The position numbers were made by a program, and so were the translations under genes. Shown piece by piece: positions 7,403 through 14,554 of a DNA stretch of 37,028 bases; the stretch's first letter is position 1, and each line of letters starts with the position of its first letter. This DNA comes from Thermoflexus hugenholtzii JAD2. GTDB taxonomy: Bacteria; Chloroflexota; UBA11872; UBA12225. Location of the stretch: the NCBI GenBank assembly GCA_945907765.1, contig CAMDTO010000011.1:1-37028 (forward strand). Direction: 5' to 3'. The notes under the pieces were generated by a model, which had not been told where the DNA came from, did no database searches, and saw nothing but the letters and a program-made list of their open reading frames with translations.

Positions 7403-7852
7403 ATGATCTACGACCATCGGTTCCGAGTGCGCTACGCCGAAACTGACCAAATGGGGGTGGCGCACCACGCGGTGTACCTTGTCTGGTTTGAGATGGCACG
7501 GGTGGAATGGATTCGCGCGCTCGGGTTCCCGTGGGGCGACATCGAGGCCACTGGCTATGCCCAGGCGGTCCGCCAGACCCACCTGAACTATCGCCGTCCC
7601 GCACGGTTTGACCAGTTGCTGGTCATGCGTGTCGCCGTTGTGGAGATGCGCGGGCCAAGGATGCGCTTCGGCTACCGCCTTCACGATGCTGCTGATTTCG
7701 ACCAGCATTCCGCTAAGTCCGAGACACTTTCGTTCGGAAGCATCGAACTGGTGTGGGTGACCCGTGATGGACGCCCGACGCGCCTCCCGAAGGATCACCC
7801 GGCCAGCCTGATGTTCGCCTCGATGCCGGCGCATCCCGACTGGGACGCCTGA
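7403..7852 (+). CDS. Acyl-CoA thioesterase, 4HBT/YbgC-type hotdog fold
   Basis: About 149 residues, the usual size for a single hotdog domain. The active-site region YAETDQMGVAHHAVYLVWFE matches the 4-hydroxybenzoyl-CoA thioesterase/YbgC signature, with the catalytic Asp in ETDQMG. The second half keeps the typical strand pattern (THLNYRRPARFDQLLVMRV). It hydrolyses acyl-CoA (or acyl-ACP) thioesters in the cytosol; chain specificity is unknown. The track ORF starts at 7361, but MIYDHRFRVRYAETD at 7403 is the family-like N-terminus and follows a probable -10. It stands alone on the plus strand, divergent from the methyltransferase and convergent with a dehydratase-like gene, and a strong stem-loop includes its stop codon. 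Confidence 0.88.
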   Translation: MIYDHRFRVRYAETDQMGVAHHAVYLVWFEMARVEWIRALGFPWGDIEATGYAQAVRQTHLNYRRPARFDQLLVMRVAVVEMRGPRMRFGYRLHDAADFDQHSAKSETLSFGSIELVWVTRDGRPTRLPKDHPASLMFASMPAHPDWDA

Positions 7853-7873
7853 TCCTGGAGGATCTGGCGTCCC
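7842..7873. terminator. Strong stem-loop between convergent genes (bidirectional terminator candidate)
   Basis: GGGACGCC pairs perfectly with GGCGTCCC, and after one T-T mismatch GATCC pairs with GGATC around a TGGA loop, giving 13 base pairs. The thioesterase stop codon lies within the stem. There is no U-run on either side, so any termination is non-canonical, but the position between converging genes fits. Confidence 0.6.
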
Positions 7874-7881
7874 ACCAAGGA

Positions 7882-9090
7882 CTAGTTGCCCGACCGCCGA
7901 ACGACCGCATCCGGGCGTTCGGTCAGTCCCGGCAGGAGTGATGTTCCCAGGCCGGGGACATTTGGCAGCGTGATGTGCCCGTCGGCCACGATGGGCAGGC
8001 CAGTCACCAGTTCGGTGTACCACCCGGTGTAGAAGGCACGCACGACCTCCTGGATCAAGGTATTCGGGGCATTCATTGCCACATGCACGCCCGCCGCCCA
8101 GGTCACCGGACCGGTGCAGTCATGCGGTGCGACTGGCAGCCCGAAGGATTCCGCCAACGTCGCGATGGCCTTGCCTTCGGAGATGCCTCCGCACCAGCCA
8201 AGGTCCAGCATGACGTAACTGGCGGCTCGCGCTTCCATGAGCTCACGGAATCCACCACGGTTCCCGAGCAGTTCGCTTGCAGTCGTCGGGATCCGCGTCC
8301 CATGCGCAAATTGGGCCAGCGATGCGATGTCGTCAGGACGGACTGGGTCCTCGATCCAGAATGGCCGGATGTCCTCGCGCTCGAATGCCTGCGCGATCTG
8401 CAGGGCCGCCGGCGTCTGCCAAAGGCCATGCAGTTCGACCATCAGGTCCATGTCGTAGCCGACCACTTCACGTACCCGCCGGAATGGACGCATCGCGGTG
8501 TCGAGTTCACGTGGCGAAATCGAGGTCCCGTTCGTCCGGTACGCAGCCTCGTCAAAGGGCCACATCTTCATGCCCGAGATGCCCATGGCCAAGAGGCTCT
8601 GGGCAAGTGGACCCGCATCACCGGTCAACCAGGCGTCGAGGTCTTCGTATGGGCCGATGCTGTCGACGCCCACGCCCCAGTTCTCACGTGCCTGGCCGAC
8701 TGTCTTGCGGACGTACCGGTAGCCGGCGCAGGTGTTGTAGACCCGCACGCGGTCGTGGGAGGCTCCGCCAAGCAATTCGTAGACGGGTGCTCCCAGGTGC
8801 TTGCCCTTGATGTCCCAGAGCGCCATGTCGATCGCGGAGAGGCCCCGGCGTTCCACCCCGGTTCCCTTCGTTCCCACGTAGCCCGGCAAACTAGTGCGCA
8901 GTCGGTCGATGCGACCGGGATCCTGCCCGATCAGCTTCGGCGCTACGGTCTCGTGCAGGTATGACGCGACTTCGGGTGCGCCGAAGAACGTCTCACCCAA
9001 CCCGACAATCCCCTCGTCGGTATGAACCTGCACGAAGAGGATGTTGCCGAACTCCTCCAGTTGGATCGTTTCGATCCCGGTCACTTTCAT
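7882..9090 (-). CDS. Enolase-superfamily protein (mandelate racemase/muconate lactonizing family; sugar-acid dehydratase-like)
   Basis: 402 residues. The capping domain is at the N-terminus (MKVTGIETIQLEE, GLGETFFGAPEV) and the TIM barrel follows (SAIDMALWDIKGKHLGAPVYELLGG). Metal ligands are visible: the acidic residue in LMVELHGLW, Glu in FWIEDPV and Glu in TTASELLG. The His two residues after the first ligand (E-L-H) and the His in APHDCTGPVTWAA match the acid/base pair of galactonate-dehydratase-type enzymes rather than the Lys pair of racemases. The likely reaction is dehydration of an aldonic or aldaric acid to a 2-keto-3-deoxy acid; the exact substrate is unknown. The ATG is preceded by GGAAAGGAA. 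It follows the related gene 9184-10317 across a 93-base gap with a nested palindrome. Confidence 0.85.
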   Translation of the reverse strand: MKVTGIETIQLEEFGNILFVQVHTDEGIVGLGETFFGAPEVASYLHETVAPKLIGQDPGRIDRLRTSLPGYVGTKGTGVERRGLSAIDMALWDIKGKHLGAPVYELLGGASHDRVRVYNTCAGYRYVRKTVGQARENWGVGVDSIGPYEDLDAWLTGDAGPLAQSLLAMGISGMKMWPFDEAAYRTNGTSISPRELDTAMRPFRRVREVVGYDMDLMVELHGLWQTPAALQIAQAFEREDIRPFWIEDPVRPDDIASLAQFAHGTRIPTTASELLGNRGGFRELMEARAASYVMLDLGWCGGISEGKAIATLAESFGLPVAPHDCTGPVTWAAGVHVAMNAPNTLIQEVVRAFYTGWYTELVTGLPIVADGHITLPNVPGLGTSLLPGLTERPDAVVRRSGN

Positions 9091-9125
9091 CGATGCATTT
9101 CCTTTCCGGCCCCATCGTGGGCGCG

Positions 9126-9171
9126 CCTTGCCCCGTCCGCGGTCACCGATGACCGGTCTTCCGGGGCAAGG
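9126..9171. other. Nested palindrome between the two dehydratase-like genes
   Basis: CCTTGCCCCG and CGGGGCAAGG form a perfect 10-bp outer stem. Inside it CGGTCA-CCGA-TGACCG forms a second 6-bp hairpin. Transcription from 9184-10317 towards 9090 would pass through it. No U-tract follows on the minus strand, so it may be an RNA-processing or stability element, an attenuator, or a protein-binding site rather than a simple terminator. Confidence 0.5.
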
Positions 9172-9183
9172 ATCGATCGCGTC

Positions 9184-10317
9184 TCACCAGTTGGTGATGC
9201 TTCCATCGAGGCGACGCAACTGGGGCAGTTCGGCAATCTGGAACGGATGCTTGCGCGCCGCGTCACGGTCGAAGTCGATCCCGAGGCCCGGTCGCGTCGG
9301 TGGCAGGAGGTAGCCGTTCTCCCACGGAACCTGCACGGTCACGACGTCCATGAGTGAGGTGCCCGGTTTCCGGGGCTGTTCCTGCACGCCTACGAGTGGC
9401 GAGGCAAGATTGAGGTGCAGGCACGCCGCGGTCGAGACCGGTCCCAGCGGATTGTGGGTCGCCAACTTGATGTAATGCGTTTCGCACCAACCGGCGATCT
9501 TCTTGGCTTCGGTGAGACCACCGCAGATGCCAAGGTCGACACGGCAGAAATCCATCAGTTCTTCCTCAATGACCTGCCGGAACTCCCACTTGCTTGCGAA
9601 CTGTTCCCCGACCGCGATTGGCGAATGCACGTGTTGCCGGACCAGGCGCAGGCTTTGCATGCTTTCGGCGCGGATCGGATCCTCCATGAAGAAGGGGTTG
9701 AACTCCTCGACCGCCCGGCAAAGCCTGATGGAATCGGCCGGATCCAGCCTGGTGTGGATGTCGAAGCACAGCTCAACGCTGTCGCCAAGCGCCTTTCGGA
9801 GGGCCGCGAACTCCCGTACCGCCTGTGGAATGGCGACCGATGGTTCCAGGATGTTTCCGAACTCCGCCAGGCCCCAGCGGACGAACTTCCACCCTTCGGC
9901 AACATGCTTCTGGGCATTCTCAACCAATTCCTCGATGGACGGTCGCTGAATGTGCGGATAACACACGACCTTGTCGCGGCACAGGCCACCCAGGAGTTCG
10001 TACACCGGAACATTCAGGGCCTTCCCCTTGATGTCCCAGAGTGCGATGTCAATTGCCGCAATCGCCGAGGTCGCAATGTTCTGCGCCGGGAAGAAGCCGC
10101 CGCGCGACATCATCTGCCAAAGGTGTTCAATCCGGAACGGGTCCTGGCCGATCAGGAATGTCTTGAAGTGTTCGATGACTCCCTGGACCGCCAACTCACG
10201 ACCGGTCAGACCGGCTTCACCAATGCCCCAGATCCCTTCGTCGGTGTCGACCACCACGAAGAAGTAGTTCCGTGATCCTCCCCAGACCGGGTAGCACTCG
10301 ATATCCGTGATCTTCAT
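9184..10317 (-). CDS. Enolase-superfamily sugar-acid dehydratase (galactonate-dehydratase-like)
   Basis: 377 residues of the mandelate racemase/muconate lactonizing family. The N-terminal capping segment (VVVDTDEGIWGIGEAGLTG) precedes the barrel (AIDIALWDIKGKALNVPVYE). The metal and catalytic pattern is complete for the DgoD-type group: D-x-H (LCFDIHTRL), Glu (FFMEDPIRAE), Glu (IAVGEQFAS) and the later His (LATHNPLGPVSTAA). Such enzymes remove water from galactonate, gluconate or related acids to give 2-keto-3-deoxy acids; the substrate is not assignable here. The ATG at 10317 has the Shine-Dalgarno GAGGGAG about 7 bases upstream. Its leader region carries a 10-bp tandem repeat. It is the promoter-proximal gene of a minus-strand pair with 7882-9090. 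Confidence 0.87.
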   Translation of the reverse strand: MKITDIECYPVWGGSRNYFFVVVDTDEGIWGIGEAGLTGRELAVQGVIEHFKTFLIGQDPFRIEHLWQMMSRGGFFPAQNIATSAIAAIDIALWDIKGKALNVPVYELLGGLCRDKVVCYPHIQRPSIEELVENAQKHVAEGWKFVRWGLAEFGNILEPSVAIPQAVREFAALRKALGDSVELCFDIHTRLDPADSIRLCRAVEEFNPFFMEDPIRAESMQSLRLVRQHVHSPIAVGEQFASKWEFRQVIEEELMDFCRVDLGICGGLTEAKKIAGWCETHYIKLATHNPLGPVSTAACLHLNLASPLVGVQEQPRKPGTSLMDVVTVQVPWENGYLLPPTRPGLGIDFDRDAARKHPFQIAELPQLRRLDGSITNW

Positions 10318-10330
10318 TGCGTCTCCCTCG

Positions 10331-10376
10331 CTTCACCACGCTTCGCCACGCTTCGCCACGCTTCGCCACGCTTCGC
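10331..10376. repeat. 10-bp tandem repeat (about 4.6 copies) upstream of the dehydratase-like gene
   Basis: The unit CTTCGCCACG is repeated in register: one variant copy (CTTCACCACG), three perfect copies and a partial copy. Just beyond it (10393-10421) GCGATG occurs three times. It lies in the 200-base gap between divergent dehydratase-like and proC genes, about 15-60 bases upstream of the former. It could be iterated binding sites or a slippage-prone minisatellite. No gene or recognisable RNA is seen in this gap. Confidence 0.75.
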
Positions 10377-10517
10377 GATCGACTGGCTTTTCGCGATGCG
10401 CGCGATGCGAGGATAGCGATGATGCGCGAGTCGTGCCGGGATGGACGTGTTGCCACCACTGACGGGTCCAAGGCGCACCGGAAGTCGCGCAGTTGCAATC
10501 TCGGGCACAATGCATCC

Positions 10518-11363
10518 ATGACGATGAGTGCTGCGGACGGTTCTCCCCGGCGACGCCTTGCCGTGATCGGTGGTGGGCAGATGGGCGGCGCAATTCTGAC
10601 GAGGGCAATCGCCGCCGGGCTCTACTCGGCCGACGACGTTGTGGTCAGTGATGCCGATCCGGGGATCCGAGACCGGTTGCATGCAACATTGGGGGTCACT
10701 GCCATCTTTGACGCGCCCGCTGCGGTCGATGGCGCCACCTGCATTCTCCTGGCGGTCAAGCCCCAGATCTTGACCGCGCTAGGGCGTGACCTTCGCGGAA
10801 GGCTTCATCCGGGCCAGGTCATCCTCTCGATAGCTGCCGGCATTGAACTCGCGACCTTGCAGGATGCCCTTGGCCATACTGCAATCGTTCGCGCGATGCC
10901 CAATACCCCTGCACAGGTTGGACAGGGCGTGACTGCCTGGTGCGCAACCACGGATGTTGGGGAAGCCTCGCGTGCGGAAATCCGCGCCCTGCTGGCCGCC
11001 GTCGGCACCGAACTCGAGGTTGACGCCGAACGCTACCTGGACATGGTCACCGCGGTCTCCGGCAGTGGGCCGGCGTGGGCGATGGTCATCATCGAGGCGA
11101 TGACCGACGCTGGAGTCCAGCTGGGACTTCGGCGCGACTGGTCCTACGAACTGGTCCTTCAGACCCTTGCCGGTTCGGTTGCGCTTGCCCGCGCCACGGG
11201 GAGGCATCCCGCGGATCTGCGGAACATGGTCACGACGCCCGGTGGAACAACTGCCGCCGGCCTCGCCGCCATGGAACGGGCCGGCCTCCGGGCCGCCCTT
11301 GCCGATGGCATCGTTGCCGCCTATCAGCGCAGTGTCGAACTCGGGGCGGCGGCCCGGAAGTGA
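10518..11363 (+). CDS. proC: Pyrroline-5-carboxylate reductase
   Basis: Catalyses the last step of proline synthesis, NAD(P)H-dependent reduction of 1-pyrroline-5-carboxylate, in the cytosol. About 281 residues, normal for the family. The Rossmann motif VIGGGQMGGAILTRAI is at the N-terminus, followed by LLAVKPQ and RAMPNTPAQVGQG. The C-terminal signature is complete (TAVSGSGPAWAMVIIEAM, then RNMVTTPGGTTAAGLAAME). The track extends to 10317, but that part crosses the 10-bp repeat; the ATG at 10518 (MTMSAADG) is the sensible start, leaving an N-terminal tail of about 14 residues. There is no Shine-Dalgarno, and CACAAT 6 bases upstream might be a -10, so it may be leaderless. Confidence 0.95.
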   Translation: MTMSAADGSPRRRLAVIGGGQMGGAILTRAIAAGLYSADDVVVSDADPGIRDRLHATLGVTAIFDAPAAVDGATCILLAVKPQILTALGRDLRGRLHPGQVILSIAAGIELATLQDALGHTAIVRAMPNTPAQVGQGVTAWCATTDVGEASRAEIRALLAAVGTELEVDAERYLDMVTAVSGSGPAWAMVIIEAMTDAGVQLGLRRDWSYELVLQTLAGSVALARATGRHPADLRNMVTTPGGTTAAGLAAMERAGLRAALADGIVAAYQRSVELGAAARK

Positions 11364-11370
11364 CCGCGAC

Positions 11371-11379
11371 TGCTATCGT
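11371..11379 (+). promoter_or_regulatory. Extended -10 promoter upstream of the small unknown gene
   Basis: TGCTATCGT is an extended -10 (TGN-TATNNT), nearly identical to the one before hrcA (TGCTATGCT). It lies just after the proC stop and ends 7 bases before an ATG at 11387. No -35 is evident, as is usual for extended -10 promoters. Confidence 0.5.
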
Positions 11380-11386
11380 CCCGCCG

Positions 11387-11416
11387 ATGAGTGACCGGAT
11401 CAGGAGTGTCGAGTAG
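11387..11416 (+). other. Possible leaderless 9-codon upstream ORF
   Basis: ATG at 11387 opens a 9-codon frame (MSDRIRSVE, stop TAG) that ends 2 bases before the ATG of the next gene. It starts 7 bases after the extended -10, where a leaderless mRNA would begin. Its body contains AGGAG, which could serve as a distant ribosome site for the downstream gene. It may be a coupling or leader peptide, or chance. Confidence 0.3.
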
Positions 11417-11418
11417 CG

Positions 11419-11748
11419 ATGTCCTTCCTCGACCGTCTCTTTGGAAGCCTCTTCAGATCGGGCGGTCCGCGGTCCTCGGGGGACCCGAACGCGGTGTACA
11501 TCCACGTTCGTTGCCGGTTCTGCAAGGAAGCGATCCGTGTGCGTCTCAACCGCACCAGTGACCTGTCCCCGGATGATGACGGTGGCGGATTCGTGGTCCG
11601 CAAGTCGATTGTTGGTCAGAAGTGCTTCCGCCGCATCGAGGTCGACCTCGCATTTGATCGCAACTATCGTCTGGTTTCCGAGGATGTCACGGGTGGGACG
11701 ATGATCACTGCCGAGGACTGGCAAACCGAACACGCGCCTGCCTCCTGA
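11419..11748 (+). CDS. Small protein of unknown function
   Basis: 109 residues; I do not recognise a named family. The N-terminus is an amphipathic, basic stretch (MSFLDRLFGSLFRSGG). A compact domain follows, with one C-x-x-C (RCRFCKEAIRVRLN), an acidic loop (DLSPDDDGGGF), and RKSIVGQKCFRRIEVDLAFD carrying a third Cys, ending with a strand-rich GGTMITAEDW. The codon and base pattern matches neighbours and there is no competing frame, so it looks like a real gene. The Cys pair plus single Cys could bind zinc or be redox-active, but this is a guess. It lies between proC and the polysaccharide cluster with its own promoter. Confidence 0.75.
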   Translation: MSFLDRLFGSLFRSGGPRSSGDPNAVYIHVRCRFCKEAIRVRLNRTSDLSPDDDGGGFVVRKSIVGQKCFRRIEVDLAFDRNYRLVSEDVTGGTMITAEDWQTEHAPAS

Positions 11749-11810
11749 GCCAGGGGTTTCGCGTTCCCTTGGTGGTCATCCTGCCGGTGCCGCTACGAGA
11801 CCGGCACGGG

Positions 11811-13391
11811 ATGGCAAGCGGCATCGTTCTAGCGATTGAACCGATGGTGTCCACATCGCGGCCCTCGCCACACCCTGCGTTGCCTGCCGGTTCCCTCCGT
11901 CAGGCGGATCAAGGTGGATTAGCGCCTCGGCGTGAAGGGCCGGGCCCGACACACGAGTGGATCTCCACCCACCGCATCAGCGCCGTCATCGTGGGTTCCC
12001 TTGTCGCTTCAGTGCTTCTGGGGCTGGTGTCGGGGGCCGTTTCCCCGCTCGTTCCGGGAAGTGTCGTCGCATCCCTGATCGGCATCGCCCTCGCGTTTCT
12101 CTACCCGACACTTGCCTTGGCGGGCACCGTCGGCGTCATCGCCATCCTTCCGTTTGCGGTCGTGCCGCTTCGCCTTGGCGTGGCGCCCACGTTCCTGGAC
12201 ATCCTGACCGCCGTTGTCTGGGCCGTCTGGACCGTGCGTCTTGCGACAGGCCGGGATCGTGTGCGATTTCCGGCGCCGGTCTTCATGGCGTGTCTCGCCA
12301 CCGGGGTTGTCGTTACGTCCTATCTTGCTTCGCCGGACCCGCTCAGTTTGAACGAGACCGCCCGCATGTTTGCAAAGGTCTCGCTTGGGCACCTCATCGT
12401 GATCCCGGTGGCCCATCTTCTCCGTGACCGTGCGTCTATCCATGGTCTCGTTGGAACGGTCATCGTCGTGACGTCGATCGAAGCCGTGATCGGGATTGGC
12501 CTCTACCTGGTTCCGCGCGACATTGCCTACCGTTTGTTGGCGGCACTCGAACCACTTGGCTACCCAGTTGGCGATACCGTCCTCCGCTACCGGCCAGATA
12601 CCGACATCCTGCGCGCAATCGGCACGTCCATCGACCCGAACATGTTGGGCGCACTCCTGATGACCGGAGGGGCGCTTGCTATCCCGCAACTCCTGGCCAC
12701 CCACCCGATCTGGTCCCGACCGGTCACCATTGCCCTCCTGGCCCCGATCGCCATGGGGCTACTCCTGACCGAATCACGCGGTTCGTGGCTGTCCCTCGGG
12801 GCCGCGGTCATGATTGTCGGAGCGCTCCGGTACCGGCGCCTCTGGGTGGTGATCGGCGTGGCCGGCGCCCTCGCGGTCTTCCTGCCCCAGGCGCAACGGT
12901 TCACTGAACACCTGCTTTCCGGATTGCAGGCGCAGGACCGGGCGTCCTCGATGCGGCTCGACGAAATACGCAATGCCTATACCATTATTACTGGAGCGCC
13001 ATGGATCGGCGTCGGCTGGGGGATCGTTGGCCGGAGCATCGACCTAGAGTTCACGCGGGGTGTCTCGAACATCTACCTGACCATCGCGCAACGTTCCGGG
13101 ATACCCGCCCTTGTGGCATATCTTTCCGTCTGGGTGACCATTGCGTTGGGAATGTGGCCGGCAATCCGGCGCGCCAGCGTCGAGGTGCGCGACGATGGCA
13201 TCATGCTTGGAGGGATCGGTGCGATCGGTGGTGCCTTGGTCGCCGGAATGGTCGACCACCATTTCGTGTCATTTCCCCATCTGGTCACACTTCTCTGGGC
13301 ACTGACCGGGATGGTTCTGGCGCGTGCAGCGATCAACCTGGATGGCACTTCGGTCGTGAATGGTGCACCGCAGCGAGCCAGTGCCAAATGA
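11811..13391 (+). CDS. O-antigen ligase/polymerase-like membrane protein (Wzy/WaaL type)
   Basis: About 526 residues with a dozen or so hydrophobic helices, for example AVIVGSLVASVLLGLVSGAV, LALAGTVGVIAILPFAVV and LAIPQLLATHPIW. The region LTESRGSWLSLGAAVMIVGAL followed by a periplasmic loop with GVGWGIVGRSIDLE and SNIYLTIAQRSGIPALVAYL is characteristic of the O-antigen ligase/Wzy_C family. It would polymerise or transfer lipid-linked polysaccharide repeats at the outer face of the membrane. The start is uncertain: the track uses 11769, and ATG codons at 11811 and 11844 are alternatives with no clear Shine-Dalgarno. The first ~50 residues are polar and low-complexity. The stop overlaps the next glycosyltransferase start as ATGA. 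Confidence 0.8.
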   Translation: MASGIVLAIEPMVSTSRPSPHPALPAGSLRQADQGGLAPRREGPGPTHEWISTHRISAVIVGSLVASVLLGLVSGAVSPLVPGSVVASLIGIALAFLYPTLALAGTVGVIAILPFAVVPLRLGVAPTFLDILTAVVWAVWTVRLATGRDRVRFPAPVFMACLATGVVVTSYLASPDPLSLNETARMFAKVSLGHLIVIPVAHLLRDRASIHGLVGTVIVVTSIEAVIGIGLYLVPRDIAYRLLAALEPLGYPVGDTVLRYRPDTDILRAIGTSIDPNMLGALLMTGGALAIPQLLATHPIWSRPVTIALLAPIAMGLLLTESRGSWLSLGAAVMIVGALRYRRLWVVIGVAGALAVFLPQAQRFTEHLLSGLQAQDRASSMRLDEIRNAYTIITGAPWIGVGWGIVGRSIDLEFTRGVSNIYLTIAQRSGIPALVAYLSVWVTIALGMWPAIRRASVEVRDDGIMLGGIGAIGGALVAGMVDHHFVSFPHLVTLLWALTGMVLARAAINLDGTSVVNGAPQRASAK

Positions 13392-14554
13392 CTGTCCCGG
13401 TCGTCCTTGATGCCCGGATCATGGCGTACAACCGCACCGGGATCAGCCGGTACATCCGCCATCTTTATGAGGGCATGGCTTCGCTGCGCGACCGGTCATC
13501 AACCGGCACCGACCCGTTCCCGGTCGACGTAACGGTCCTCTCGGCCCGACGCGACACGGAACACTCGCTGGCAGCCTCTTGGGTGCGTTCGGCGACTGGC
13601 TGGACGCCTCCCCATCACCGCCTCGAACGCGTCACCCTGTCTGTCGAGATTGCGCGGACACTCATGCGTGCATTTCCGGCCCGATCGGGCGCCCGGCCCG
13701 TTCTGCACAGCCCGGATCATGTGTGCCCTGAACCGCTTTCAGTGCTCGGGGCACGCCAGTGGGCATCGGTCGTGACCGTTCATGATTTGTCATTCTTGCG
13801 CGTTCCAGAGACACATTCGGTAGAGAGCCGCCGGTATTATTCGGGCATCCACCGGACTGCGCGCACGGCCGAGCGCATCATCTGTCCATCCCAGGCGACT
13901 GCGGACGATCTGCTTGACATGACGACAGCAGACCCTGACCGGATCCGGGTCATCTACGAGGCGCCAGACCCTCGGTTTGGTGAAGTTGGACCAATCTTCC
14001 AGTCCGTCGGTGGCGCGCGACCGTACATCTTGACAGTCGGTTCAATCGAGAAGAGAAAGAATGTCAAGACAATTATCGACGCTGTTGCTGCGATGAGCCC
14101 GGCAGACAGACCAGATGTAAAGATTGTAGGATCGCCAGGATCGGCCTACGATGAATGCGTCAAACAAATAGCAATGTTTAGTATAGCAAATCGTGTCGAG
14201 TTTCTTGGCCGTGTGTCAACAGAAATGATCGCGAGTCTTTATCGTGGAGCCGCGGCAATGGTGTACCCATCACTCTATGAAGGGTTCGGGCTTCCGGTTG
14301 TCGAGGCAATGGCGTGTGGTGTGCCTGTTATCACGTCTACTTCATCCTGCCTGCCCGAAGTTGCAGGAGGTGCCGCCATTCTCGTCGAGGCGGAGGATGT
14401 GGATGGCTTGCGGGATGCGATCTCGAGGGTGATCGGTGACCGCGCCTTGTCGTCCGCGATGCGTGCGCGCGGACTGCGTCGGGCTGCGTCGTTTTCATGG
14501 GAGCGCGCGGCCACGGAGACGGTTGCGGTCTTCCTCGAGGCGTCACGCGCATGA
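13388..14554 (+). CDS. Glycosyltransferase family 4 (group 1)
   Basis: About 388 residues with a GT-B fold. The N-terminal domain (LDARIMAYNRTGISRYIRHL) has the donor/acceptor loop typical of mannosyltransferase-like GT4 enzymes, with VTVHDLSFLRVPE. The C-terminal nucleotide-sugar domain contains ILTVGSIEKRKNVKTII, VEFLGRVSTEMIASLY and the E-x7-E motif EGFGLPVVEAMACGVPV. It adds a sugar to the growing exopolysaccharide unit at the cytosolic membrane face. The ATG at 13388 overlaps the upstream stop (ATGA); the track's longer ORF from 13001 is a read-through of a shadow frame. Bases 14041-14280 are clearly richer in A+T than neighbours (about 47% GC by hand count) and use codons such as AGA and ATA, suggesting a mosaic segment. 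Confidence 0.92.
   Translation: MTVPVVLDARIMAYNRTGISRYIRHLYEGMASLRDRSSTGTDPFPVDVTVLSARRDTEHSLAASWVRSATGWTPPHHRLERVTLSVEIARTLMRAFPARSGARPVLHSPDHVCPEPLSVLGARQWASVVTVHDLSFLRVPETHSVESRRYYSGIHRTARTAERIICPSQATADDLLDMTTADPDRIRVIYEAPDPRFGEVGPIFQSVGGARPYILTVGSIEKRKNVKTIIDAVAAMSPADRPDVKIVGSPGSAYDECVKQIAMFSIANRVEFLGRVSTEMIASLYRGAAAMVYPSLYEGFGLPVVEAMACGVPVITSTSSCLPEVAGGAAILVEAEDVDGLRDAISRVIGDRALSSAMRARGLRRAASFSWERAATETVAVFLEASRA

Noticed and set aside
10331-10376. Possible CRISPR array
   Set aside because: The units are 10 bp in direct tandem with no spacers, and no cas genes are in the window.
13001-13387. N-terminal extension of the GT4 gene to 13001
   Set aside because: This part is a shadow frame of the Wzy-like gene; the family N-terminus begins at the ATG at 13388, which overlaps the upstream stop.
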